Source of the DNA: Streptomyces roseoverticillatus
GTDB taxonomy: Bacteria; Actinomycetota; Actinomycetes; Streptomycetales; Streptomycetaceae
Assembly (NCBI RefSeq): GCF_000719265.1
Contig: NZ_JOFL01000015.1
Span: forward strand, 67,773 to 131,772
DNA: 64,000 bases
Direction of reading: 5' to 3'
Below, one piece after another: positions 45,304 to 53,387 of the stretch. Numbering within the stretch: the stretch's first letter is position 1; each line of letters begins with the position of its first letter. The notes under the pieces are model-generated. The model was given only the letters and a program-made list of their open reading frames with translations, had not been told where the DNA came from and searched no databases. The translations under genes were made by a program, and so were the position numbers.

Positions 45304-46152
45304 TTACGCCGCCGCCGCGCCCTCCTGCTCCACCTCGACCTGCTGGTTCCAGTCGCGCTTGGACGCCTGCCAGCCGTCCTCGTCGTGGCCCCGGCGCCAG
45401 TAGCCCGACACGGACAGGCGCTCGCGCGGCACCTCGCGCTCGACGCGCAGGTAGCGGCGCAGCTCCTTCACGAAGCCCGCTTCGCCGTGCACGAAGGCCT
45501 GGACGTCGCCGGCGGGGAAGTCGAGCCCGCGGACGGCCGCGACCAGCGCCTCGCCGACGGGCGCACCGCCGCGGTGCAGCCACGTGACCTCGACGCCCTC
45601 GGCCAGCTCCAGCTTCTGCTCCTCCTCCGGGCCCGCGACCTCGACGAAGGCGTGGACGCGCGCGCCCGCGGGGATCCGCTCCAGGGACGCGGCGATCGCC
45701 GGCAGCGCGCTCTCGTCGCCCGCCAGCAGGTGCCAGCCGGCGGCCGGGTCGGGGGAGTAGGCGCCGCCGGGGCCGCGGAAGAGCACCTCGGCGCCGGGCT
45801 CCACGGAGGCCGCCCACGGGCCGGCCAGGCCCTCGTCGCCGTGGACGACGAAGTCGATGGCGAGCTCGCGCGCCTCGCGGTCGAAGGAGCGCACCGTGTA
45901 CGTGCGGGTCTTCGGCCAGTGCTCGTGGGGCAGCTCGCGGCGGATGACCTCCATGTCGAACGACTCGGGGTAGGCGACGCCGGGCACGGGGAAGACGATC
46001 TTCACGTAGTGGTCGGTGTGCTCACCGGCGCCGAAGTCCGCGAGCCCCTCGCCGCCGAGGATCACGCGCACCATGTGCGGCGTCAGCCGCTCGGTGCGGA
46101 GCACGTGCGCGCGGTTGAGCTTGGGCTGCTTCCGGACGGGACGGTCTGCCAT
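45304..46152 (-). CDS. Siderophore-interacting FAD-binding protein (ferric-siderophore reductase type)
   Basis: A 282-residue flavoprotein of the ViuB/SIP family. The FAD-binding core shows RTYTVRSFDREARELAIDFVVHG (Arg/Tyr/Ser at the flavin) and GPGGAYSPDP; the C-terminal NAD(P)H-type lobe has LLAGDESALPAIA and VHGEAGFVKELRRYL. It probably reduces iron in imported ferric siderophores. ATG 46152 follows GGGGAGACAGCC. A DmdR/IdeR-type iron box lies 34 bp upstream, supporting iron repression. No siderophore synthesis or uptake genes are in the window. Confidence 0.92.
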   Translation of the reverse strand: MADRPVRKQPKLNRAHVLRTERLTPHMVRVILGGEGLADFGAGEHTDHYVKIVFPVPGVAYPESFDMEVIRRELPHEHWPKTRTYTVRSFDREARELAIDFVVHGDEGLAGPWAASVEPGAEVLFRGPGGAYSPDPAAGWHLLAGDESALPAIAASLERIPAGARVHAFVEVAGPEEEQKLELAEGVEVTWLHRGGAPVGEALVAAVRGLDFPAGDVQAFVHGEAGFVKELRRYLRVEREVPRERLSVSGYWRRGHDEDGWQASKRDWNQQVEVEQEGAAAA

Positions 46153-46185
46153 GGCTGTCTCCCCTGATCCCCTGATCCTGAAAAG

Positions 46186-46220
46186 TTAGGTCCGCCTAAC
46201 TTAACAAAGTTAGGCGGACC
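46186..46220 (-). promoter_or_regulatory. Iron box fused to a 32-bp palindrome
   Basis: TTAGGTCCGCCTAACTTAA (46186-46204) matches 15 of 19 positions of the DtxR/IdeR/DmdR consensus. It overlaps a perfect inverted repeat, GGTCCGCCTAACTT (46189-46202) and AAGTTAGGCGGACC (46207-46220), with a 4-nt loop. The hairpin also lies 13 bp beyond the exonuclease stop and may terminate that gene. Confidence 0.7.
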
Positions 46221-46232
46221 CGGCCCAGCGAC

Positions 46233-47153
46233 TCACGCGCCGAGGACGCCCAGCAGCCGCTGCAGCGACCCGCCCAGCCCCCACCGCTCCGCCAGTGCCT
46301 CCAGCACCTCCGGGTCCCGCGGCTCGGCCGGCAGCGCTGCGTCGAACGGCGCCAGCGGGACGTCGGACGCGACCCGTACGACCTTCGGCGCCACCGCCAG
46401 ATACGGCTTGGCCTCGGCCAGGCGCTTGCGCTGCGCCGGGGTCAGCTTCGCCGCCGGGTCGTCCACGGCTGCCAGGATCCCCGCCAGGTCGCCGAAGGAG
46501 GCCAGCAGCTTCGCGGCCGTCTTCTCGCCGACGCCCGGCACGCCCGGCAGGCCGTCGCTGGGGTCGCCGCGCAGCAACGCCAGGTCCGCGTAGCCGGAGC
46601 CGTCCACCCCGTACTTCTCGCGCAGCAGGGACTCGTCGACCGGCTGCAGCGTGCCGACGCCCTTGACCGGATAGAGCACGCGCACCCCGCGCCGGTCGTC
46701 CACCAGCTGGTACAGATCGCGGTCGCCCGTGACGATGTCGACCGGGCCCGCGGCGCGGCCCGCGAGCGTGCCGATCACGTCGTCGGCCTCGTAGCCCACG
46801 GCGCCCACCCGGGCGATGCCGATCGCGTCGAGCACCGCCTCGATGACCGGGACCTGCGGGGAGAGGGTGTCCGGCACCTCCTCCTCGTCCGGGCCGGCCG
46901 CCGTCTCCTCGGCGACCCGGTGGGCCTTGTACGAGGGGATGAGCTCGACCCTCCAGTGCGGCCGCCAGTCGAAGTCCATGCAGGCCACCAGCTCGTCCGG
47001 GTGGTGGTCCTGGACGAGGCGGGCGATGAAGTCGAGCAGGCCGCGCACGGCATTCACCGGGGTGCCGTCGGGGGCGCGGACGGAGTCCGGCACGCCGAAA
47101 TAGGCGCGGAAGTACAGGGAAGCGGTGTCGAGGAGCATCAGGCGTCGCGTCAC
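46233..47153 (-). CDS. 5'-3' exonuclease (FEN/PolA N-terminal domain type)
   Basis: A 306-residue stand-alone version of the DNA polymerase I 5'-nuclease domain. Metal-binding acidic residues are visible in MLLDTASLYFRAYFG, ACMDFDWRPHWR, GYEADDVIGTLA and DIVTGDRDLYQL, and a helix-hairpin-helix follows (PGVPGVGEKTAAKLLASFG). It likely removes 5' flaps or RNA primers. GTG 47153 is used because the family sequence begins there; ATG 47138 is also in frame, five codons downstream. The gene runs towards the iron-box palindrome and is divergent from the osmolyte transporter. Confidence 0.9.
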   Translation of the reverse strand: MTRRLMLLDTASLYFRAYFGVPDSVRAPDGTPVNAVRGLLDFIARLVQDHHPDELVACMDFDWRPHWRVELIPSYKAHRVAEETAAGPDEEEVPDTLSPQVPVIEAVLDAIGIARVGAVGYEADDVIGTLAGRAAGPVDIVTGDRDLYQLVDDRRGVRVLYPVKGVGTLQPVDESLLREKYGVDGSGYADLALLRGDPSDGLPGVPGVGEKTAAKLLASFGDLAGILAAVDDPAAKLTPAQRKRLAEAKPYLAVAPKVVRVASDVPLAPFDAALPAEPRDPEVLEALAERWGLGGSLQRLLGVLGA

Positions 47154-47386
47154 GCTCCGATCATGCCGCAGACCACTGACACGGCCCCGGCAGCCCCACC
47201 CCGCCGATGTGAACCGGGTCACTGTTCCGTTTGCCCTGATTGATCGGGGGCAGGCGCGGCACCGGAGCGGACCCGGTCCTCGGCACGTGTGCCTGGAAGC
47301 GGGCGCGCGGACCGATGCCGCACCGCTCCACGGCCCTGCCACCCGGGGGAGGCAGGGCCGTCGTGAGTTCGACCCGAGAGGTGTAT

Positions 47387-48541
47387 GTGTCCAGGCTCCA
47401 GGCCGAGCATCTGTACAAGGTGTTCGGCAGACGACCCGAAGCCGCCGTCCAACGGCTCGAAAGCGGCACCGACCGCGACGAGCTGCGCGCCGACGGCACC
47501 ACCGCAGCCGTCATCGACGCCTCGTTCGAGGTCGAGGCCGGCCAGATCTTCGTGGTGATGGGTCTGTCCGGATCCGGCAAGTCCACCCTCCTGCGCATGC
47601 TCAACGGCCTGCTGGAGCCGACCGCCGGACGCGTCCTCTTCGACGGCCAGGACCTGACCGCGCTGGCCCCGCGCGACCTGCGCGCGGTGCGCTCCCGGAA
47701 GATCAGCATGGTCTTCCAGCACTTCGCGCTGTTCCCGCACCGCAGCGTGCTGGAGAACGCGGCCTACGGCCTGGAGGTCCAGGGCGTGCCGCGCGCGGAG
47801 CGCCAGGAGCGCGCCGCCGAGGCGCTGGAGCTCGCGGGCCTCAAGGGCTGGGAGACCTCCTGGCCCGACCAGCTCTCGGGCGGCATGCAGCAGCGCGTCG
47901 GCCTGGCCCGCGCGCTGGCCACCGACGCGGACCTGCTGCTGATGGACGAGTCCTTCAGCGCCCTCGACCCGCTGATCCGCCGCGACATGCAGGACCAGCT
48001 CCTGGACCTGCAGACGCGGCTGAAGAAGACCATCGTCTTCATCACCCACGACCTCAACGAGGCCATGCGCCTCGGCGACCGGATCGCCGTCATGCGCGAC
48101 GGCCGGATCGTGCAGAACGGCACCGCGGAGGACATCCTCGTGCGCCCGGCCAACGACTACGTGGCCTCGTTCATCCAGGACGTCGACCGCAGCCGGGTGC
48201 TGACCGCCGGCTCGATCATGAACACCGGGGCCGTGGCCCCGGACGGCGCCGTCACCGTCCCCGCCGGGACGCCCGTCGCCGAGCTGTTCGCCCCGCTCGC
48301 CCGCAGCACGGACCCCGTCACCGTCACCGACGAGCAGGGCGAGCCGGCCGGCGTCGTGACGCGTGACCTGCTGCTCGCCGCGCTCGGCGAGGAGCCGGAG
48401 GTGGTGCCCGCCCCGCGGGCCCCGGAGACCGCGGAGACCGGGAAGTCCCCGGAGGCGGGGAAGACCGCGGAGGCCGGCGAGCCCGCGGAGGCCGCCACGC
48501 CTGCCCGCGCCGACGAGGCGGAGGTGAGCGCCCGTGCCTAG
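47387..48541 (+). CDS. Glycine betaine/proline ABC transporter ATPase (OpuAA/ProV type)
   Basis: A 384-residue ATPase powering uptake of a quaternary-amine osmolyte. Walker A GLSGSGKST (59-67), the LSGGMQQR signature, Walker B DLLLMDESFSALDPLIRRDM and the switch His in FITHD are complete. A CBS-type C-terminal region (about 285-335) is typical of osmosensing OpuA. It ends in an Ala/Glu-rich low-complexity tail. GTG 47387 follows GAGAGGTGTAT. The last 8 nt overlap the permease start, so the two subunits are translationally coupled. Confidence 0.94.
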   Translation: MSRLQAEHLYKVFGRRPEAAVQRLESGTDRDELRADGTTAAVIDASFEVEAGQIFVVMGLSGSGKSTLLRMLNGLLEPTAGRVLFDGQDLTALAPRDLRAVRSRKISMVFQHFALFPHRSVLENAAYGLEVQGVPRAERQERAAEALELAGLKGWETSWPDQLSGGMQQRVGLARALATDADLLLMDESFSALDPLIRRDMQDQLLDLQTRLKKTIVFITHDLNEAMRLGDRIAVMRDGRIVQNGTAEDILVRPANDYVASFIQDVDRSRVLTAGSIMNTGAVAPDGAVTVPAGTPVAELFAPLARSTDPVTVTDEQGEPAGVVTRDLLLAALGEEPEVVPAPRAPETAETGKSPEAGKTAEAGEPAEAATPARADEAEVSARA

Positions 48542-50339
48542 GATCCACCTCGGAAGCTGGGCGGAGAGCGCCGTCAGCTGGCTGCAGACCCACCTGAGCT
48601 GGCTCTTCGATGCCGTCAACACTGTCCTGACCGGCATGTACGACGGCGTGAACGCCGTCCTCGGCGGCCCGGAGCCGCTCCTCATGGCCGGCATCCTGGC
48701 CGTCGTCGCCTGGTGGCTGCGCGGCCTCCTGCCCGCCGTGCTCACCTTCGCCGGCTTCGCCCTGGTCGACTCCTTCGGCCTGTGGGAAGCCGCGATGGCG
48801 ACCCTCTCGCTCGTCCTCGTCGCGAGCCTGATCACCCTGCTCGTCGCCGTGCCGCTCGGCATCTGGGCGGCGCGCAGCAGCAAGGTCAGCGGGGCGCTGC
48901 GCCCCGCGCTGGACGTCATGCAGACGATGCCGGCGTTCGTCTACCTCATCCCCGGCGTCATGTTCTTCTCGATCGGGCCGATCCCCGGCCTGATCGCGAC
49001 CGTCGTGTTCTCGATGCCGCCCGGCGTGCGCATGACCGAGCTGGGCATCCGGCAGGTCGACGGCGAGCTCGTCGAGGCCGCGACGGCCTTCGGCACCACG
49101 CCGCGCGACACCCTCACCCGGGTGCAGCTGCCGCTCGCCCTGCCCACGATCATGGCGGGCGTCAACCAGGTGATCATGCTGGCCCTGTCCATGGTCGTCA
49201 TCGCCGGCATGGCGGGTGCGGGCGGCCTCGGCGAGGCCGTGTACGCGGCCGTCACCAAGGTCGACATCGGCGGCGGCGTCGAGAGCGGCCTGGCCGTCGT
49301 CGTCCTCGCCATCTACCTGGACCGCATGACCGGCGCCCTCAACCAGCGGGTCTCCCCGCTCGGCCGGCGCGCCGCCGCCAAGGCCGCGGCCGCCGCCCGC
49401 GGGCTCGCCGTCCTGCGCTACCGGCCCGGCACGGCCGTCGCCGCCGTCGGCGTCGTCGTCCTCGCGCTGGTCGCGGGCGGCATGAACCTCGCCCGCAGCG
49501 GCGACGACGGGCAGAACGTGGCCGCCGGCGCGAACGTGGGCCACGGTCGTGGCATCAAGCTCGGCTACTTCCCGTGGGACGAGGCCGTCGCCACCACGTA
49601 CCTGTGGCAGAACATCCTGGAGGACCGCGGCTACAAGCCGGACGTCAAGCAGCTCGACCCCGGGCCGCTCTACACGGCGCTGGCCCAGGGGCAGATGGAC
49701 GTCCAGTTCGACTCCTGGCTGCCCACGACCCACAAGCAGTACATGGACCGCTACCGCGACCAGCTCACCGACCTGGGCGCCTGGTACGGGCCCACGTCGC
49801 TGGAGCTGTCCGTGCCCGACTACGTCAAGGGTGTGGACTCGCTGGAGGACCTCAAGGGCAAGAGCGCCCAGTTCGGCGGGAAGATCGTCGGCATCGAGTC
49901 CAGCGCGGGCATGATGGGCACGCTGAACGACAAGGTCCTCAAGGAGTACGGACTGGACGGCGAGTACAAGGTCGTCTCCTCGTCCACCTCCTCGATGCTC
50001 GCCGACCTCGACCGGGCCATCAAGAAGAAGGAGCCCATCGTCACCACCCTGTGGTCGCCCCACTGGGCCTACGGCAAGCACCAGCTGAAGAAGCTCAAGG
50101 ACCCCAAGGGCGCCTGGGGCAAGGGCGAGGAGATCCACGCCGTCGGCAAGAAGGAGTTCGGCAAGGACTTCCCCGAGGTCACCGCCTGGCTGAAGGACTT
50201 CAAGCTCTCCGAGAAGGACCTCGCCTCCCTGGAGGTCGAGATCCAGGACGGCGGCAAGGGCAAGGAGAAGGAGTCCGCCCGCCGCTGGCTGGACGCCCAC
50301 CCGGGCCTCGCGGACAAGCTCGCGCCTGTTCGCGGCTGA
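48534..50339 (+). CDS. Glycine betaine ABC transporter permease fused to its binding protein (OpuAB-AC type)
   Basis: A 601-residue fusion. Residues about 45-310 form the permease (LLPAVLTFAGFALVDS; the coupling loop around ELVEAATAFGTTPRDTL), with a further hydrophobic segment near 310-325. Residues about 335-600 are an OpuAC-type binding domain (IKLGYFPWDEAVATTYLW; WLPTTHKQYMDRY; TTLWSPHWAYGKHQL). Tryptophans in FDSWLP and WSPHW fit a quaternary-ammonium aromatic box. The GTG start (48534) overlaps the ATPase gene. This gives a complete two-gene importer of the fused type. Confidence 0.94.
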   Translation: MPRIHLGSWAESAVSWLQTHLSWLFDAVNTVLTGMYDGVNAVLGGPEPLLMAGILAVVAWWLRGLLPAVLTFAGFALVDSFGLWEAAMATLSLVLVASLITLLVAVPLGIWAARSSKVSGALRPALDVMQTMPAFVYLIPGVMFFSIGPIPGLIATVVFSMPPGVRMTELGIRQVDGELVEAATAFGTTPRDTLTRVQLPLALPTIMAGVNQVIMLALSMVVIAGMAGAGGLGEAVYAAVTKVDIGGGVESGLAVVVLAIYLDRMTGALNQRVSPLGRRAAAKAAAAARGLAVLRYRPGTAVAAVGVVVLALVAGGMNLARSGDDGQNVAAGANVGHGRGIKLGYFPWDEAVATTYLWQNILEDRGYKPDVKQLDPGPLYTALAQGQMDVQFDSWLPTTHKQYMDRYRDQLTDLGAWYGPTSLELSVPDYVKGVDSLEDLKGKSAQFGGKIVGIESSAGMMGTLNDKVLKEYGLDGEYKVVSSSTSSMLADLDRAIKKKEPIVTTLWSPHWAYGKHQLKKLKDPKGAWGKGEEIHAVGKKEFGKDFPEVTAWLKDFKLSEKDLASLEVEIQDGGKGKEKESARRWLDAHPGLADKLAPVRG

Positions 50340-50349
50340 CGAACGAGCG

Positions 50350-50355
50350 TACGGT
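50350..50355 (+). promoter_or_regulatory. -10 element of a leaderless promoter (metal-receptor-like gene)
   Basis: TACGGT precedes the GTG at 50362 by exactly 6 nt with no ribosome site, 10 bp after the permease stop. Confidence 0.45.
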
Positions 50356-50361
50356 GGGGCG

Positions 50362-51114
50362 GTGGTCCCGCACAGGAGCAGCCGCCCCGCCGTACGCCGC
50401 GTCGTCTCCCTCGTCCCCTCCCTGACCGAGGCCGTCGCCGCGACCGAGCCCGGGCTGCTCGCCGGTGCCACCGACTGGTGCGACCACCCCGCGGACCTCG
50501 GCGTCGTACGGATCGGCGGGACGAAGAACCCCGACACGGCGCGGATCGCCGCCCTCGCGCCCGACCTCGTCCTCGCCAACGAGGAGGAGAACCGCGCCCC
50601 CGACCTCGGCGCGCTGCGCGCCGCCGGGCTGGACGTGCTGGTCACCGAAGTCCGCACGCTGCCCCAGGCGTTCACGGAGCTGGAACGGGTCCTGGTGCGC
50701 GGCTGCGGGCTGGCCCGGCCCGCCTGGCTGGCCGACGCGGAGGACGCCTGGCGGGACGTACGGGCCGCCGGGCCGGCCGTGCCCGCCGTGGTCCCGGTGT
50801 GGCGGCGGCCCTGGATGGTCCTCGGCCGGGACACCTTTGCCGGCGACCTCCTCGCCCGGCTCGGCGTCGCCAACGTCCACGCCGGCCACCCCGAGCGCTA
50901 TCCGCGCATCCCCCTCGACGAGCTCAACGCGTGCGGCGCCGAACTGGCCGTCCTGCCCGACGAGCCCTACCGCTTCACGCACGACGACGGCCCGGAGTCC
51001 TTCCCCGGGCTGCCGTGCGCGCTCGTCAGCGGGCGTCACCTCACGTGGTACGGACCCTCACTGACGGAAGCTGCTGAGGTGCTGGGCGCGGCGCTGCGAG
51101 CAGCCGGCCGCTGA
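50362..51114 (+). CDS. Cytosolic helical-backbone metal receptor (BtuF/FepB-like) protein
   Basis: A 250-residue class III binding-protein fold: RRVVSLVPSLTEAVAA at the start, GGTKNPDTARIAALAPDLVLANEEENR, and VPVWRRPWMVLGRDTFAGDLLARLG. These resemble BtuF (cobalamin) receptors. Unusually there is no signal peptide or lipobox, so it should be cytosolic. Start GTG 50362 sits behind a -10 box and seems leaderless. Its end overlaps the convergent transporter gene by 74 bp. A cobalamin or metal-related role is inferred only. Confidence 0.82.
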   Translation: MVPHRSSRPAVRRVVSLVPSLTEAVAATEPGLLAGATDWCDHPADLGVVRIGGTKNPDTARIAALAPDLVLANEEENRAPDLGALRAAGLDVLVTEVRTLPQAFTELERVLVRGCGLARPAWLADAEDAWRDVRAAGPAVPAVVPVWRRPWMVLGRDTFAGDLLARLGVANVHAGHPERYPRIPLDELNACGAELAVLPDEPYRFTHDDGPESFPGLPCALVSGRHLTWYGPSLTEAAEVLGAALRAAGR

Positions 51115-52165
51115 CCAGGCCGTGCGCGGTGCGGGCGGCCGCGACCGCCCAGGCCGCCACCAGCAGTGCGTACAGGCCCACGGCCAGCCAGGTCAGGGCG
51201 TGCAGGCCGGTGTGGCGGGCGAGGCCCGCGGCACCGGTGACGCAGGTGCCGATGGGGAAGGTGAACGCCCACCAGGTCATCGCGAAGCCCATGCCCTGCC
51301 GGAACGCCCGCACCACCATGGCCGCGGCCAGCGCCAGCCACAGCAGCGCGAAGCCCATCACCGGGGTGCCGTACAGCACGGCGAACGGCGCCGCGGCGTG
51401 CGCGTACGGGGTGGGCAGCGCGCCCTGCGCGGCGTCGGCGAGGTTGCCGACCGCGGTGGTCGACTGGCCCAGGGGGCCCAGCACGAGGAAGAGGGCCGGG
51501 GTCAGCGCGAGCGGCAGCGGGCCGTGGTGGATCAGCCGTGCGAAGACCACGGGCAGGATCAGCAGGGTCGCCAGCAGGCTCATCCCGAAGAGCGCGTAGC
51601 AGGCCAGCACCATGGCCGCCTGCCACTGCCCGGAGGGGAGGTGCGGCACGAGGGCCGGGCCCAGCGCCGCCGAGACCATGGGCGCCACGACGGGCAGCAG
51701 CCAGACCGGAGAGGCCTGGCCGGGCTCTATCCGGTGCCGGGTCACCATCAGGTACGGGATGCCGGCCGCGGCGACCAGGCCGGTCACGGTGCCGGCCGTC
51801 CACAGGACGGCGTCGGCGGCCACGGCGGCGCCCGTGCCGATCAGCCCGGAGCCCACGGAGAGAGTGGCCCCGCCGACCGCCAGCAGCGCCATCGCGGCAC
51901 AGCCGTAGAACGGTGCGACCGCCGGGTCGCCGAGGTGCCGCCGCGCCTGGTCGGTGTGGCGGGACCAGTGCACGGCCCGCGCCACGAGCAGGACGGCCAG
52001 CGCCGCCGCCGACAGCGCCCACACCGCCTCGCACGCCCCGGCCAGGCCCGGCGGCCGCACGGGCAGCGCCCGGCCGGCGCTCGCGACGATGGCGGTGCCC
52101 ATGACGGCGGCGTACCAGTTGGGGCCGAGGTGGCGGATGGGGGACGTGGTGCGGGGGGTGCTCAT
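51041..52165 (-). CDS. TDT/SLAC1-family (TehA-like) membrane transporter
   Basis: A 374-residue protein with ten hydrophobic segments and the opening HLGPNWYAAVMGTAIVA, typical of the tellurite-resistance/dicarboxylate transporter (voltage-dependent anion channel) family. Other recognisable parts are GLGPLGQSTTAVGNL-like VLGPLGQSTTAVG and FAMTWWAFTFPIGT. Substrate could be sulfite, C4-dicarboxylate or another anion. ATG 52165 is preceded by a short divergent promoter region shared with the LysR gene. Its 3' end overlaps the metal-receptor gene by 74 bp on the other strand. Confidence 0.88.
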   Translation of the reverse strand: MSTPRTTSPIRHLGPNWYAAVMGTAIVASAGRALPVRPPGLAGACEAVWALSAAALAVLLVARAVHWSRHTDQARRHLGDPAVAPFYGCAAMALLAVGGATLSVGSGLIGTGAAVAADAVLWTAGTVTGLVAAAGIPYLMVTRHRIEPGQASPVWLLPVVAPMVSAALGPALVPHLPSGQWQAAMVLACYALFGMSLLATLLILPVVFARLIHHGPLPLALTPALFLVLGPLGQSTTAVGNLADAAQGALPTPYAHAAAPFAVLYGTPVMGFALLWLALAAAMVVRAFRQGMGFAMTWWAFTFPIGTCVTGAAGLARHTGLHALTWLAVGLYALLVAAWAVAAARTAHGLVSGRLLAAPRPAPQQLPSVRVRTT

Positions 52166-52221
52166 GGCTCCAGGATCGGCCGGGGACCGGCCCGCCACCA
52201 GAGACCTTGTTTCTATGAGGA

Positions 52222-52238
52222 CATAAGCTGGGGTTATG
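52222..52238. promoter_or_regulatory. LysR-box-like palindrome in the TDT/LysR gap
   Basis: CATAA-N7-TTATG (52222-52238) has perfect 5-bp arms and overlaps the LysR start codon; TATGAGGACATA (52214-52225) lies alongside. TAAGCT (52224-52229) within it is 6 nt before the LysR ATG and may be its -10 box, which would give autorepression. Confidence 0.5.
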
Positions 52239-53147
52239 ACTGATCGGCGGCTGGCGGACCGCGTACCCGACCTCGCCGCGCTGGAGCTGCTGCTGGCCGT
52301 GGCCCGGCTGGGCAGCCTCGGGCGGGCCGCGCGGGAGACGGGCATCACCCAGCCCGCGGCGAGCGGGCGGATCCGCAGCATGGAGCGCATGCTCGGCGTC
52401 AGCCTGGTCGAGCGCTCCCCCCGCGGCTCGACGCTCACCGACGCGGGCGTCCTCGTCACCGACTGGGCCCGGCGGATCGTGGAGGCCGCCGAAGCCTTCG
52501 ACGCCGGCGCGGAGGCGCTGCGCGGGCGGCGGGACTCGCGGCTGCGGGTGGCGGCGAGCATGACCATCGCCGAGTACCTGCTGCCCGGGTGGCTGGTCGC
52601 CCTGCGCGCCCGGCGGCCGGGGACCGCGGTCTCGCTGATCGCCGGGAACTCGGCCGCCGTCGCGGAGCGGCTGCGGGCCGGCGAGGCCGACCTGGGGTTC
52701 GTGGAGGGGCTCGCGGTGCCGGCCGGGCTGGCCGGCGCGGTCGTCGGGAGCGACCGGCTGGTGGTCGTCACGGCCCCGGCCCACCCCTGGGCCCGGCGCC
52801 GGGCGCCCCTCGGCGCGGAGGAGCTCGCCGCGGCCCCGCTCATCCTCCGCGAGCGCGGCTCGGGCACCCGGCAGGTCCTGGACGCGGCCCTCGCCGCGCA
52901 CGGGGGGCTCTCCGAGCCCCTCCTCGAACTCGCCTCCACGACGGCGGTGAAGGCGGCGGTGGTGGGCGGCGCGGGGCCGTCCGTGCTCAGCGAGCTGGCG
53001 ATCGGGGAGGAGCTGGCGTCCGGGCGCCTGGTCGAGATCCCCGTCGGGGATCTCGACTTGCACCGGGCACTCCGGGCGGTCTGGCCCACGGGCCACCGCC
53101 CCACGGGCCCGGCGAGGGATCTCCTGGCCCTGACCCAGGGCCCCTGA
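52236..53147 (+). CDS. LysR-family transcriptional regulator
   Basis: A 303-residue LysR-type regulator. The N-terminal helix-turn-helix (about 14-72) contains LAALELLLAVARLGSLGRAARETGITQPAASGRIRS broken by the usual turn, and the C-terminal co-inducer domain starts near residue 105 (LRVAASMTIAEYLLPGWL). It is divergent from the TDT transporter by 70 bp with a palindrome between, so it likely regulates that gene. In other bacteria this pairing is seen with sulfite or CysB-like control; effector here is unknown. Confidence 0.91.
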   Translation: MTDRRLADRVPDLAALELLLAVARLGSLGRAARETGITQPAASGRIRSMERMLGVSLVERSPRGSTLTDAGVLVTDWARRIVEAAEAFDAGAEALRGRRDSRLRVAASMTIAEYLLPGWLVALRARRPGTAVSLIAGNSAAVAERLRAGEADLGFVEGLAVPAGLAGAVVGSDRLVVVTAPAHPWARRRAPLGAEELAAAPLILRERGSGTRQVLDAALAAHGGLSEPLLELASTTAVKAAVVGGAGPSVLSELAIGEELASGRLVEIPVGDLDLHRALRAVWPTGHRPTGPARDLLALTQGP

Positions 53148-53238
53148 CGGGCCCTGACACCCACCGCGCGGCGGGAGGGCCGGGCGAGCTCCTGTGGCTG
53201 CAGGGCATCGCCCACTGGTTCCGTGCCCGGGCAACCTC

Positions 53239-53362
53239 CCTCCGCCGCAGCGGCGAGTCACCACGTATGACGTGTCCGGCGGTGCCGAGCCGGCGACGGC
53301 CGGGCGGGCTCGGCACCGCCGGTCAGGTTGCAGGGGGGGCTGATCGCCGCTGCGGCGGAAGG
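53239..53362. repeat. Palindromic repeat element in the LysR/hydrolase gap
   Basis: CCTCCGCCGCAGCGGCGA (53239-53256) and CCGGCGGTGCCGAGCC (53276-53291) are followed by their exact or near-exact inverted copies at 53307-53322 and 53342-53360. The outer module matches the element at 45234 in 21 of 23 bases. It occupies most of the 240-bp convergent gap and could serve as a two-way terminator. Confidence 0.65.
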
Positions 53363-53387
53363 GGCTCGGGGTCTGGGGCCCCGAAGG

